From Ohtaekwangia koreensis (GTDB taxonomy: Bacteria > Bacteroidota > Bacteroidia > Cytophagales > Cyclobacteriaceae), in contig NZ_FUZU01000001.1 of assembly GCF_900167975.1 (NCBI RefSeq), positions 1,398,580 through 1,462,579 of the forward strand: DNA of 64,000 nucleotides, given 5' to 3'. Shown here one piece after another: positions 1-10,000 of the stretch; the stretch's first letter is position 1, and every line of letters begins with the position of its first letter. The notes beneath the pieces were generated by a model. It was not told the DNA's origin, did no database searches, and saw nothing but the letters and a program-made list of their open reading frames with translations. The translations under genes and the position numbers were made by a program.

Positions 1-613
1 ACAAGGTAGATGAAACTTCATGCTCTCTTTCATTCACTTCTTTCAAAGATGCAATAAATGGTTTATCAAACCGGATAATGATTAATACAGTAAGCGCCCC
101 CAATACAATGCCGATGGCTCCAAATAATGGTGAGAAATAAAGCATGGCGCTAAACGAAAAGAAAAACTTTCCGAAGGAGTACATGTATATAAATCCGTTT
201 TGAAAAAAATCGCGGAGTGCTTCGTGTGCTTTACGCAGTCGGCTGATCGTAGCGCCACTGTGGTGATCCTGGTGCCACTTTACGGGCAGGTGTAAAACTT
301 TGTGATATAGTTCTTCAATAAAATTCTTTCCAACACCAAAGGCGACCTGGCGCTCCATGACGCGGGCCGGACCGTGAAAGGCCCATTCCAATAATCGAAG
401 TCCGAGGAAACCACCAACGTAGATCCAGCCACTGTGTAATGTACCGGCAGCATCCTGTTGAAGTGAATTGACGAACCAACCATAGAATAGTGGATTAATT
501 GCCACAATGATGTTGGAGATAACGAACATACTATAAACTAGTATAAATCGCTTCTTCTCCTGACGGGCATATTTCCATGCAGTTTTAAGAAGGGATAAGT
601 AGGGGTTACGCAT
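1..613 (-). CDS. ABC exporter transmembrane domain, C-terminal part outside the window
   Basis: This is the first ~204 residues of a minus-strand gene cut by the left window edge; it starts at ATG 613. It begins MRNPYLSLLKTAWKYARQ and has hydrophobic segments near residues 23-40 and 55-75 and again near 160-190. This is the layout of the type-I ABC exporter membrane domain (ABC_membrane). The stretch HGPARVMERQVAFGV followed by a cytoplasmic-loop-like region (LYHKVLHLPVKWHQDHHSG) resembles the intracellular coupling loop of multidrug/lipid exporters. The ATP-binding domain would lie upstream of base 1, so substrate and fusion state cannot be judged. A promoter-like element lies just upstream (641-669). 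Confidence 0.75.
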   Translation of the reverse strand, partial: MRNPYLSLLKTAWKYARQEKKRFILVYSMFVISNIIVAINPLFYGWFVNSLQQDAAGTLHSGWIYVGGFLGLRLLEWAFHGPARVMERQVAFGVGKNFIEELYHKVLHLPVKWHQDHHSGATISRLRKAHEALRDFFQNGFIYMYSFGKFFFSFSAMLYFSPLFGAIGIVLGALTVLIIIRFDKPFIASLKEVNEREHEVSSTL

Positions 614-940
614 AATGAAATGAGGGGTGTTTTTCTATTACAAAGTTGCGAAGAGAACACATGTTGCAACCACTTAAATGTATTTCGAATATTACATCCT
701 CTATATTTTATGAAATCTTAATTTTTTCAATCAATCCAAACCAGATTCCTGGATTTTATTTCAAAGATAAACCTTAGGGCTGGGGAATTTAAGCAACACT
801 GATTAAGCGGTTTACAGTTACTAATATGATCAACCCATCCTTCAGCCATGTTAATGGTATATTTTTTTAAACGTTCATTAGGACATCGCTTATTTATGGA
901 ATGCGCGTAAACCTTTATAAACTACTTTAAGACAAATACT
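614..940. other. Intergenic region, divergent promoters only
   Basis: About 330 AT-rich bases between the minus-strand ABC gene and the plus-strand DUF2892 gene. No open frame with coding character, no RNA gene and no strong hairpin were seen. Apart from the candidate promoter at 641-669, no clear signal was found for the plus-strand gene. Confidence 0.5.
641..669 (-). promoter_or_regulatory. Putative Bacteroidota promoter of the ABC exporter gene
   Basis: On the minus strand TTG (669-667), 18 bases, then CAACTTTG (648-641). The latter differs from the TAnnTTTG core by one base. It would start transcription about 20-25 bases before the ATG at 613. Inferred from consensus only. Confidence 0.4.
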
Positions 941-1246
941 ATGAATGAATATAACACTTCCGAAGAAGAAAGATCGACAGGTGCTTTGTTAGCTTCTGTT
1001 TCAACCGTTACGAATGTTAATCCGGGAGAGCGCATGATCTCCCTGCTCAGTGGATTGGCACTTGCCACAGCAGGTATACGTAACTTTAAAAAAGGTAATG
1101 GTATTTCACTGGTTCTTGGCGGAGCATATTTAGTCGCCAGAGGTATCACGGGGTATTGCGTGGTAAATGCCTTGGTCAGCAAAAGCAAATTGGTTAAAAA
1201 TGTATTGCCACAAACTACAGGAACTTTCAAAGTAGTAAGTTATTAA
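941..1246 (+). CDS. DUF2892 (YgaP-like transmembrane domain) protein
   Basis: 101 residues. From about residue 24 the pattern NVNPGERMISLLSGLALATAG, then a short basic linker (RNFKKGNG), then LVLGGAYLVARGITGYC forms a two-helix hairpin. It matches the YgaP-type/DUF2892 inner-membrane domain, in which 'N(V/I)G..ER..S...G' and 'RG.TG.C' are typical. The N-terminal 23 residues are polar and acidic. There is no catalytic domain fused, so it is a stand-alone membrane domain of unknown role. It lies 33 bases upstream of the lysine-rich exported protein and may share its transcript. Confidence 0.7.
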   Translation: MNEYNTSEEERSTGALLASVSTVTNVNPGERMISLLSGLALATAGIRNFKKGNGISLVLGGAYLVARGITGYCVVNALVSKSKLVKNVLPQTTGTFKVVSY

Positions 1247-1279
1247 TGTGAAGTTGATGAACATCAAATTTGAGTGAAC

Positions 1280-1939
1280 ATGAAATCAATACTTTTTTCG
1301 GTAGCGATAGCATTGACAGTAACGTGCGCGCAAGCACAAGTAAGTGACTCGACCAAACGAACACAGAGCAGGCGCCCGACTATAAATCAAAGCCAAGAGA
1401 AGCCAAGCGATAAGGAGCTTCTCGAATTGCAAATGAACCGTAAGCGAAACAAGGGAGCACAAGCAGATACAACTTCGGCCTCAGGTGCAAATGCCCGTAA
1501 GCAACCTGGTGAAAATAAAGCGCTGAAGAATGATGTTAACCAGGCAGAAGGAGACAATAATCCGAATAGTCCAACGAACTCAAATGCTGTATCAATTTTT
1601 GAGACCGGCACAAGTTCCGCAGGATCGCCCGGTACAATATCGGATGATAATGGTAAGGATCGTGATGGCACAAATACAGTTCAACGCAGTACGCCCAACA
1701 TGGCGGGCTCACCGGCACCTCGCAGAGGTAGTGCGAGCGCTTCTTCTGCACGTTCTGAGAAGGCTGCAAAAAACTCTAATGACAAGCAAAATGCTGATGT
1801 TAAAAATGACGAGAAGGCTGTGAAAGATAAAGGTGAGAAAGCCCAGGAAGACAAGGTTAAAGAATCCAAGGACAAAAAAAGTAAATCAAAAAAGAAAGAC
1901 AAAGACAGCAGCGAGAAGGACAAAGACAAAAATGACTGA
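1280..1939 (+). CDS. Exported low-complexity protein with Lys/Asp/Glu-rich tail
   Basis: 219 residues from ATG 1280; a GTG six bases upstream is possible, but the ATG gives a cleaner signal peptide (MKSILFSVAIALTVTCAQAQ, cleavage near residue 18-20). The rest is low-complexity: Gln/Asn/Ser/Thr-rich to about residue 160, then a highly charged tail made almost only of Lys, Asp, Glu and Ser (repeated KDK, KSK and EKD units). No fold or motif is recognised and disorder is likely. Such tails could bind nucleic acid or anionic polymers, but that is speculation. No close partner gene apart from the upstream DUF2892 gene. Confidence 0.7.
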   Translation: MKSILFSVAIALTVTCAQAQVSDSTKRTQSRRPTINQSQEKPSDKELLELQMNRKRNKGAQADTTSASGANARKQPGENKALKNDVNQAEGDNNPNSPTNSNAVSIFETGTSSAGSPGTISDDNGKDRDGTNTVQRSTPNMAGSPAPRRGSASASSARSEKAAKNSNDKQNADVKNDEKAVKDKGEKAQEDKVKESKDKKSKSKKKDKDSSEKDKDKND

Positions 1940-1991
1940 GTCATTTTAAATTCTTGCTTATAACTTCTCACGGCTCCGGAAATAATAGCGG

Positions 1992-2022
1992 TTGGTTAAC
2001 TCGTAAATCTTGATGATTTTTG
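1992..2022 (+). promoter_or_regulatory. Putative promoter of the M48 protease gene
   Basis: TTG (1992-1994), 20 bases, GATTTTTG (2015-2022), one mismatch to TAnnTTTG. Transcription from it would start near 2028. This favours the ATG at 2041 over the TTG codon at 2020 as the translation start. Confidence 0.45.
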
Positions 2023-2040
2023 CGGCTACAATTCAAACAC

Positions 2041-3273
2041 ATGCAACCGCTAACCATTCTGTATATTATCATAGGCATTACTGCCGTCAGCTATATCTTT
2101 GATCAAGCGCTGGAGTATATCAATCTGAAATCACAGCGTGAAGAAATTCCCGATGAGATTGCATCCTTTTATGATCGTGATAAATATAGCAAGTCTCTTC
2201 AGTATCACCGCGAGCTGACCCGGTTCTCGTTTATAACATCAGCGTTCAGCTTTTTGCTTTCAATCACCATGTTGTTAACGGGTGGTTTCGGTTGGCTCGA
2301 TGGCATTTTACGAAATGTAGTCCAAAATGAAATTGTTCTCGCACTTGCATTTTTTGGCGTGATCATGATTGTGTCGGATATTATCACGCTACCGTTTCAA
2401 TGGCACCGTACCTTTGTAATTGAAGAGAAATACGGTTTCAATAAAACTACGGTGAAGTTGTTTATCATTGATAAGTTGAAAGGATATATACTCGGTGCGC
2501 TCATCGGTGGCGCCCTGCTTTCCGTCTTGATTTATCTGGTACAGGTAATCGGTCCTGATTTCTGGATCTGGTTTGCACTCATTGCCTGTACTTTTATGTT
2601 ACTGATGAATATGTTTTATGCTTCTGTAATCCTTCCGTTGTTCAATAAGCTTACGTCACTTCCCGAAGGTGAATTGAAGTCGGCTATAGAAGCGTTTGCC
2701 AGGACTGTAAATTTCCCATTGGACAATATTTTCGTCATTGATGGATCGAAACGTTCGAGTAAAGCGAATGCTTTTTTCTCCGGTATCGGCAAAAAGAAAA
2801 AGATTGTACTATATGATACGCTCATTAACAATCACACAACGGATGAGCTGGTGGCCGTGCTCGCGCATGAGGTTGGACACTTTAAGAAGAAGCATATCGT
2901 GTGGAGCTATATATTGTCGGTGGTCCAGATTGTATTCATGCTCTTCGTGCTTTCGCAGATGATATTCAATGAAAATCTCTCGCTTGCATTGGGCGGTTCA
3001 CAACAGGCCATTCATTTGAATCTGATCGCCTTTGCTATTTTATTCTCTCCTGTATCTGGTGTAACCGGTTTGCTGATGAGTATGCTAAGCCGCAAAAATG
3101 AATTTGAAGCCGATGCCTATGCAAGACAAACGTATAATGGAAATGCGCTTGCCAATGCACTCAAGAAATTGTCGGTGGATAATCTAAGTGATCTCTATCC
3201 ACATCCGGTATATGTATTCTTCCATTACTCACATCCCCCTTTATTGAAGCGTCTGCAAGCCATTAACCGTTGA
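2041..3273 (+). CDS. M48 family metallopeptidase (Ste24/CAAX-protease type)
   Basis: 410 residues from ATG 2041. It is a multi-pass membrane protein: an N-terminal helix at residues 3-20, further helices near 60-85, 100-120 and 145-200, then the zinc-protease domain. The motif HEVGH (residues 276-280, in LVAVLAHEVGHFKKKH) gives two zinc His and the catalytic Glu; the third ligand is probably the Glu of EFEADAYA near residue 353. Length and the N-terminal M48_N-like region match Ste24-type CAAX proteases. Bacterial homologues act in membrane-protein quality control, and that role is inferred here. It is transcribed alone, with its own promoter-like element. Confidence 0.85.
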   Translation: MQPLTILYIIIGITAVSYIFDQALEYINLKSQREEIPDEIASFYDRDKYSKSLQYHRELTRFSFITSAFSFLLSITMLLTGGFGWLDGILRNVVQNEIVLALAFFGVIMIVSDIITLPFQWHRTFVIEEKYGFNKTTVKLFIIDKLKGYILGALIGGALLSVLIYLVQVIGPDFWIWFALIACTFMLLMNMFYASVILPLFNKLTSLPEGELKSAIEAFARTVNFPLDNIFVIDGSKRSSKANAFFSGIGKKKKIVLYDTLINNHTTDELVAVLAHEVGHFKKKHIVWSYILSVVQIVFMLFVLSQMIFNENLSLALGGSQQAIHLNLIAFAILFSPVSGVTGLLMSMLSRKNEFEADAYARQTYNGNALANALKKLSVDNLSDLYPHPVYVFFHYSHPPLLKRLQAINR

Positions 3274-3335
3274 TGTAGAAAGCATGTGATCTTTTGATAA
3301 AAAGTTTTTAACTTCTTGCATCAAACTATATTCAC

Positions 3336-4631
3336 ATGCAGAGAAGACAGTTTATTAAAACTTCTGTGGCTACAGGGGCAGCTCTGGCTACAGCACCGCT
3401 CATAAAAATCTTTGGTAAGGACAAGAAGTATAAAACAGCACTTATTGGAAGTGGCTGGTGGGGCGGTAACATTCTGCGTTGCGCCATACAAGCGGGTGAA
3501 AGTAAAATTGTAGCACTGTGTGATGTCGATTCCAGTCACCTGAACAGAACTGCTGAAGAAGTAAAGAAATTAAATGGAGATATACCCAAGCTATACCGCG
3601 ACTACCGTGAACTACTACTCAAGGAGAAACCGGAAATAGTAATTGTAGCAACGCCCGATCACTGGCATCCACTCATTGCTATAGCGGCTATGGAAGCTGG
3701 TGCACATGTATATGTTGAAAAGCCTATATGCCATACTATAAATGAAGGCAAGGCCATGGTGGCTTCGGCCAGAGATACGCAACGTATTGTGCAGGTAGGC
3801 ACGCATCGCAGGGTATCTCCGCATAATGTATCCGGTATAGATTTTTTGAAATCAGGCAAGGCAGGTAAGATTGGTATGGTGCGTGCCTTTGTGCATTATC
3901 CGGGTGGTCCTGGTACAAAGATTCCGGATAGTGAACCACCGGCAGCACTGGATTGGAATATGTGGTGCGGACCTGCTCCGCTAAAACCATTCAACAAGAC
4001 TATACATCCGAAAGGTTTTCGTACACATCTTGATTATGCAAATGGACAACTTGGTGACTGGGGTATACATTGGATGGACCAAATCCTGATGTGGACGGAA
4101 GAGAAATATCCGAAGAAAGTATTTTCAACAGGGGGGAGGTATATACGTCAGGACAGTACGGACGCTCCGGATACGCAGACGGTTAATTTCGAATTTGAAT
4201 CTTTCATTGCCACGTGGGAGCATCGGCTCTATGCTGGCAACGAAGCGGAGAAGACTAATATAGGATGCTATTTCTATGGCACCGAAGGTACATTTCACAT
4301 GGGCTGGCTTGATGGATGGACGTTCTATCCTTCGGATACCAAAAAACAAATTATACACCAGGAACCTAAGCTTGACGAACCTGATCAGCAAAATATAGCA
4401 GGTTTGTGGTCCGATTTTCTGCAATCTATAAAGACCAATAAATTACCTATATGCGATGTCGAGATAGGACAACGCTCTACCAACATGAGTTTACTCGGTA
4501 TGCTCAGTTGGAAATTAGGGAGGAGTGTTCAATGGGATGGAACCAAGGGATTGATTGACAATGATGCAGAAGCAAACAAACTTTTAAGTCGGGCGTATAG
4601 GGGCGAGTGGAAATATCCAGGGACGGTATAG
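3336..4631 (+). CDS. Gfo/Idh/MocA family oxidoreductase with Tat signal
   Basis: 431 residues. The N-terminus MQRRQFIKTSVATGAALATA is a Tat-type signal (RRQFIK then a hydrophobic stretch), so the enzyme probably acts in the periplasm carrying its bound nucleotide. The Rossmann fold follows: GSGWWGG at 38-44, VALCDVD, and the family EKP motif at 128-130, where the Lys usually serves in catalysis. The C-terminal domain (from about residue 165) is the GFO_IDH_MocA_C type. The usual activity is NAD(P)-dependent oxidation of a sugar or sugar derivative; the substrate is unknown. It stands alone and converges on the efflux operon. Confidence 0.85.
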   Translation: MQRRQFIKTSVATGAALATAPLIKIFGKDKKYKTALIGSGWWGGNILRCAIQAGESKIVALCDVDSSHLNRTAEEVKKLNGDIPKLYRDYRELLLKEKPEIVIVATPDHWHPLIAIAAMEAGAHVYVEKPICHTINEGKAMVASARDTQRIVQVGTHRRVSPHNVSGIDFLKSGKAGKIGMVRAFVHYPGGPGTKIPDSEPPAALDWNMWCGPAPLKPFNKTIHPKGFRTHLDYANGQLGDWGIHWMDQILMWTEEKYPKKVFSTGGRYIRQDSTDAPDTQTVNFEFESFIATWEHRLYAGNEAEKTNIGCYFYGTEGTFHMGWLDGWTFYPSDTKKQIIHQEPKLDEPDQQNIAGLWSDFLQSIKTNKLPICDVEIGQRSTNMSLLGMLSWKLGRSVQWDGTKGLIDNDAEANKLLSRAYRGEWKYPGTV

Positions 4632-4676
4632 GGAATATATACCACCACTGCGGCAATCTTGATAAAATACAAATAT

Positions 4677-4708
4677 TTCAATATGCAAAGAATACTTCGC
4701 ATATTGAA
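4677..4708. terminator. Hairpin between convergent genes
   Basis: Perfect 10-base arms TTCAATATGC / GCATATTGAA with a 12-base loop, midway between a plus-strand and a minus-strand stop codon. There is no U-tract, so it is at best a weak bidirectional terminator or an mRNA 3' end stabiliser. Confidence 0.4.
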
Positions 4709-4730
4709 TATCGCTATATACACAAACTTG

Positions 4731-5357
4731 CTACTGCAGTGGAGTCTTAAATCCTACCTGTAAACTAATGCCATTTAAATTCCCATTGTATATCTGTGTG
4801 GTAATGGGAAAACTGAGAAATTGTGATTCGAAGTATAGAATGAAAAAACGGCTGATTTTATAGTCAACCCCTACGCCACCACGAAATGAAAATGCGGATT
4901 GTGATTGAGTTGTTAATGTAGTATTGCCGGGCTTGGACGTTTGCTCCAGTATAGGTACATCGGTAATGGCTATGCCTGCACCTGTAAAGATATAGGGTGA
5001 GAATTTTTTGATGTGCCAGTTATAGCCTGCGTCAAGTCCGATCATCGTGGTAGGTACCTTGCCCTTCAGGGTTAGTTGTGAGCCATCGTTGTCTGTTAAT
5101 TTTGTGCTGAATGCTATGTTATACTGATCGAGAAACAGGCGGCTGAAATAATGTTTCTTATAATCAACCTGAAATTGGAAGCTGCTCGCAAATCCTGTCT
5201 CATGAAGTGCACCATGCGTAGATGTAGGAAGATAGAGTCCAATTCCTCCATTAAAGTAGTACAGCAACTTCCGGGAATGTTCAACTGAATCGATCTGAGC
5301 AGTTGCCGGTATAACGAAGAACAGCGCCAGTATATAAAGTGTTATTGTTTTTGTCAT
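4731..5357 (-). CDS. Outer-membrane beta-barrel protein (OmpX/PorT-like)
   Basis: 208 residues: a signal peptide MTKTITLYILALFFVIPATA, then alternating amphipathic strands rich in Gly and aromatics (YYFNGGIGLYLP, MIGLDAGYNWHIKKFSPYIFTGAGIAI, FSFRGGVGVDYKISRFFILYFESQF). It ends in GISLQVGFKTPLQ, typical of small outer-membrane barrels (OMP_b-brl). It is the last gene of the efflux operon, starting 4 bases after the HMA-like gene ends. It may be an accessory porin or structural barrel; no direct evidence ties it to efflux beyond its position. Confidence 0.7.
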   Translation of the reverse strand: MTKTITLYILALFFVIPATAQIDSVEHSRKLLYYFNGGIGLYLPTSTHGALHETGFASSFQFQVDYKKHYFSRLFLDQYNIAFSTKLTDNDGSQLTLKGKVPTTMIGLDAGYNWHIKKFSPYIFTGAGIAITDVPILEQTSKPGNTTLTTQSQSAFSFRGGVGVDYKISRFFILYFESQFLSFPITTQIYNGNLNGISLQVGFKTPLQ

Positions 5358-5361
5358 GGTG

Positions 5362-5574
5362 TTATTTTAAAGGTTCGCAGGTATATCCATTTTTGTTCAA
5401 CAGGTGGAAAATTTCATTTGTAACATCAGTGTTCACGAGGATCCGTAGTACTTTGTCTTCGTCTCCGATATCAACAGACCAATTATTTTTACCGGTAAGT
5501 TGATTCAGATCTTGGGTAACACGATCTACGTCATGGCTACACGCCAGGTTGGTTTTGAAAAGAAGTATGATCAT
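5362..5574 (-). CDS. Small HMA-fold-like protein without the CxxC site
   Basis: 70 residues. The pattern MIILLFKTNLACSHDVDRVTQ...WSVDIGDEDKVLRILVNTDVTNEIFHLLNKNGYTCEPL follows the beta-alpha-beta-beta-alpha-beta spacing of heavy-metal-associated (HMA) domains. The usual metal-binding CxxC is absent: only one Cys stands near that position and one near the C-terminus. Small HMA-like proteins of this kind often sit beside RND or cation-efflux genes in Bacteroidota. It lies between TolC and the barrel protein in the same operon. A metal-chaperone role is therefore doubtful; regulatory or vestigial is possible. Confidence 0.55.
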   Translation of the reverse strand: MIILLFKTNLACSHDVDRVTQDLNQLTGKNNWSVDIGDEDKVLRILVNTDVTNEIFHLLNKNGYTCEPLK

Positions 5575-5620
5575 AGAGGTATAGCTATTTGATGATGGTT
5601 ACTTTTGACGTGATGCGCTA

Positions 5621-6976
5621 TTAATGACCTGCCAGATTTTCTAATTCAGCGAATGCCAGCAAACACGATAAACGCGCTGCATAGAAGTCTGCTTCAGCTT
5701 TCGCTACATTCGCTTTCACTTCCAGTAAAGTACTTTTTATAGCGAGACCTGACCCCTGTTTGTCCTGTTGAACTTTCAATTCTTCATGGCGATATCGCAA
5801 GGCCTTCTGCGCAACACGCATCAGTGCCTGGTTTTGATTTACTTTGCGATATGCTTTTTCGAGATTGGAGCGGACTTGTTGTTGCTGGTAAGCCAATTGA
5901 TGCTCGGCTTGTTTTAGCTGTGATTCGCGCTGATACTTTATTTCATGATTCGTGAATATGTCCTGAAGATTCCATCGCAAATTTATACCTATATAAGGAC
6001 TTGATGTTGGTAATATAGGATTGCCTTTTTGATAGTAGTATCCTGCGATTAATCCTATATCCGGAAGATTGCTTCTCCGGACAGCTTTTATACCCAGTAT
6101 GGCTTTCTCCTGGTCAAGCCGTGCAATCTGTAGGTCGGTGTTGGCAGCCATTGTATTCGTGTAGATTTCTACAGACGCTATTGTTTGCACAGACATCGCT
6201 GTTGTATCGAGGGGTTGAAGGCTGATAACCGTGTTGTCCTGTATATTAGCAATGTTGGCGAGTTCACGATTGTAATCCTGAAGCAGAATGTCAAGCTTTA
6301 AAACGTTTTGCTCTTCCTCGGCAACGAGCGCATACAACCCTGCAAGATTCGAAGCTATAGCTTTACCGGCAGCGGTTGCACTTTCTACATCAGCAAGTTT
6401 AGCTTGCGCAAGTTCTAGCCGGTTGGTTGCTTCTTCGTATTGTTTTTGCGTGATCATAATTCCATAGTATAATTTTTGAACCCCGAGCTTCAATTCACGG
6501 ACCATCTTTATCTTTTCTTTTTCAGCTCGCGCGATATCCAGTCGGTCAATATCCAACCCGGTTTTAATTTTTGGTTGTTGCAGCAAGGGTTGGTATAGCG
6601 ATACCTCTGTGCTATAATTGGCATGTTGCCCAACCTGCATTTTTGTATCCTCTGCTGGAAGCAGTTGGTTGGTTCCTGCATTGGTGGTCACACTACCAAT
6701 AGCACCTGCCGGTATATTTAAGTCGCCTAGAGAAAAATTATACTGATAGTTTCCTCCAAGTGTAACTGACGGGTATCGCTTGATGGCGTCCTCTTTGAGT
6801 TTACTTGTCTTTTCCTGCAACTGCCATTCTTTAATCGACACCAGATGATTTTTGGAAACCGCCGAGTCGATCAGTTGCTGCAGCGAATATTGCATTTTGT
6901 TTTGGGCTCGAAGTCCAAAGCCGGAGGCAATAAAGATCACGGCAAGCAGGATGTAACGCTTGATGTATGAATTCAT
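5621..6976 (-). CDS. TolC-family outer-membrane efflux protein
   Basis: 451 residues with a signal peptide (MNSYIKRYILLAVIFIASGFGLRAQ). Two long heptad-rich helical regions (about 30-60 and 150-240, then 290-450 as the internal repeat) are typical of the OEP/TolC fold; features include LQQLIDSAVSKNHLVSIKE and EKAILGIKAVRRSNLPDIGL. It would form the outer-membrane duct for the pump and adaptor encoded immediately upstream (24-base gap to the RND gene). Length is normal for the family. It is probably transcribed from the promoter near 11581-11627 with the whole efflux operon. Confidence 0.9.
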   Translation of the reverse strand: MNSYIKRYILLAVIFIASGFGLRAQNKMQYSLQQLIDSAVSKNHLVSIKEWQLQEKTSKLKEDAIKRYPSVTLGGNYQYNFSLGDLNIPAGAIGSVTTNAGTNQLLPAEDTKMQVGQHANYSTEVSLYQPLLQQPKIKTGLDIDRLDIARAEKEKIKMVRELKLGVQKLYYGIMITQKQYEEATNRLELAQAKLADVESATAAGKAIASNLAGLYALVAEEEQNVLKLDILLQDYNRELANIANIQDNTVISLQPLDTTAMSVQTIASVEIYTNTMAANTDLQIARLDQEKAILGIKAVRRSNLPDIGLIAGYYYQKGNPILPTSSPYIGINLRWNLQDIFTNHEIKYQRESQLKQAEHQLAYQQQQVRSNLEKAYRKVNQNQALMRVAQKALRYRHEELKVQQDKQGSGLAIKSTLLEVKANVAKAEADFYAARLSCLLAFAELENLAGH

Positions 6977-7000
6977 AATGATATAGGTGTTGACGAGGTT

Positions 7001-10000
7001 TTAGGAATGTGATTTATCGTGTTTGCGAATCATCGCTATATATAGGATAGGCACGGTGAGCAGTGCCATGACCATACTCCAGACAACACCAAAGGCAAGT
7101 ACACTTGCTAGAGGTGCCCACATACCGGATTGTGAAATGATCATGGGAAGCACGCCAATCGCTGCTGCCATCGCCGTGAGAAATATAGGACGCAGTCTTC
7201 TTTTGGCAGATTCAATGGCAGCGGTCTTAATGTCCATTCCCTGGCGTAGCAATATGTTTGTATAGTCTACCAGTATAATTGCGTTTCGCACAACTATTCC
7301 AGAGAGCGCAATTAATCCGATGAAGGCCGTAAAACTGAAGTTGTTGCCAGTTACTACCAACCCGAGTATAGCACCGAATAAACTGAGAGGTATCGTCAAC
7401 ATGACTATAATGGTCTCTTTGATGTTTTTAAACTGGAACAGAAGTATCAGGAATATGAGCACCAGACTGATGAGTAGTGCCGTAACCATTTCAACGAGGA
7501 CTTCATCTTTGTTTGCTTCTTCGCCTCCATATTCAATACGGTAACCTGCCGGCAACATGAGCTTTTCGATTTTAAGTTTTATAGCTTCCAGAAGTTCTGC
7601 CGGTAATATACCGGGTTGTGTTTCGCTTTGAACCGTAAGTGCACGTACTCCGTTTCGATGCATGATCTTTCCCGATTGCCACTGTGGTACAAGTGTAGCG
7701 ATTTGTCTCAAAGGCAATTCAGCACCGGTAACAGGAGAGGTGAGGTATATATTTTGAAGATCGCTGGTGTTCTGCCGGTTGTTCTCATCCAGTCGCAAGA
7801 CAATATCAACCGGTGTACTTCCTTCATACAGGGTAGATATAGGGGCACCGTTAAAGCCGGTGAATACAGATTGTGCTACACTCGAAGTTGTGAACCCGAG
7901 ACGTCTTGCTTCTTCGTTCAGCTCGAGTCCTATACCATAATGGTCTTCCGAAAAATCATCCCGCACAAAGAGACTGCCGGGCGTGGCTTTCAGAATTTTG
8001 CGAACATCATTTCTGATTTCTTTGAGTCGTGTAATGTCTTCACCTATGATTCTGACTTCAACCGGTGCACTGAGCGATGAACCTTGCTGCATCAGTTTTA
8101 CAAAGAAAGTGCCGTCAGCAGCAATCCTTCTTACCTTCGTTGTGAGTTCTTCCGCTAGTTCTTCTGATGTTGCTTCTGAAGTAGTATTTACCAGTATGAG
8201 TGCATAATTGCTGGTTGGGAATTCAGGTGTAAAGTTATAGTAAAAGCGAGGCGCTGATGTTCCGGTAAAGGTCGCATACGATGTTACGCGTGCGTCACCT
8301 TTTATCATGCGTTCAGCTCTTAATATAGTCTCATTTGTCTTTTCGAGTTTTGTGCCGGTAGGCATCCAGAGTTCAACGATAAACTGATTGCGTTCTGCGG
8401 GAGGGAAGAATAACTCACGCACACCGAATTTCAACAGTAAGACTACGAGCAGGAGGGAAGAAAAGCTGCCGATAACCGTGGTTTTAGGATGCAGAATGCA
8501 CCAGTCCAGCGCTGTGTTATATCCTTCCTGCATATAGGTGAGCACCGATTTTTTTGTTTTCTTCTGCTCACCGGTATATATAGCATCGTGCTGATGCAAA
8601 CCTTTTTTGATGAATGTATAGCAAAGCAGCGGTGTTAGAAAGAGTGCTACAAAATAGGACGCTACAAGTGCTATGGCCACCGTAACCGGAAGTGTCGCTA
8701 TAAATTCACCGGTAGAACCACTGATTAGAATCATGGGTATAAAGGATGCTATAATCGTAATGGTAGCAGCCAGTACCGGTATAATAAGGTCGTGTGCACT
8801 ACGCCAGGCAGCTGTCCAGCGATCAACTTTTTCATCGAGTAACTCAACATAGTTATCGGCAATCACAATAGCGTCATCCACTACCATGCCGAGTACCAGA
8901 ATCAATGCTGCTAATGATACCTGGTGCAATTCAATGCCGAGCGTGTTCATCAAGGCGAAGGTGAGTGCCACCGTCATCGGTATTGCCATTGCTGCTACGG
9001 ATGCTATACGAAAAGGCAATAGCAGAATAACTACGATAATTACCGAAGCTATAGCGAGAAAGAATTCTTTTATAAAGTGAGATATATTCTGATCGACCAA
9101 TGTCGGCTGTGATACAAGTGTAGTAATATTTATATCTCCGGGAATGATCTTTCTGGCTTCCTGTATTTTCGTTTCTACAGCCTTGCCAAAGTCTACAATG
9201 TTATTTCCTTCGCGCATCTGAATGCACAGCATAATAGATTTATTACTATTGGCTGTAATAATACTTTCCGGTTCGGCATAGTCTCTTTTCAGCGATGCAA
9301 CATCTCCCAATCGTACAATAGCACCGGCAGAAGATGTACCCACTACCTGGTTGGACAGGTCGTGTTCTGTATGAAAGTAGCCGTGTGTATAAAGCGGTGC
9401 TTTGCTGGTTAGCGTTTTCATTTCGCCGGTGGCGCTTATGTTATTTTGAGATTGCAGCAGTTGCACAACCTGGTTTAGTTGTATACTATATTGAGAGAGT
9501 TTCGCGGAATTTGATGATGCTACAATTTGCTCACGCTGATCTCCGATGCGTTTTACTTTGGATGTGGCTGGGATCGTGCGGATCAGATCTTCTGCTTTCT
9601 GCGCATAGCGCTTCAGTTGTTCGTAACTGGCTTCCTGGGAATTCAGTGCAATAACCATCGCTTCAGTATCACCGAAATCAGAATCTACGATGGGGCCGTT
9701 AACACCTGCAGGCAAATCAAGTTCACGTGCAATCAATAGTTGATGTCTCAGTTTACTCCAGAATATATCCGGGTGCTTAACATCCTGGCTCAGCTCCACG
9801 GTGATCACCACCATACCATCTTTGGTAGCCGATGTTGTTTTTGTTTTGTCTACTTCTTCATATTGAAAAAGATACTGCTCCAATTTTTTAGTGACCTGAT
9901 CTTCAACCTGGGTGGCATCGGCACCGGGAAAATAAGCGATCACTAAACCTTGCCGTATGGTGATCTTCGGATCTTCACGTCTGGGCATGTTAAGCAGTGA

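Noticed and set aside
922-1230. A 102-codon minus-strand frame
   Set aside because: It mirrors the DUF2892 gene, whose conserved two-helix pattern reads on the plus strand.
7616-8080. A 154-codon plus-strand frame
   Set aside because: It is a shadow of the RND pump gene on the other strand; the pump's domains are intact there.
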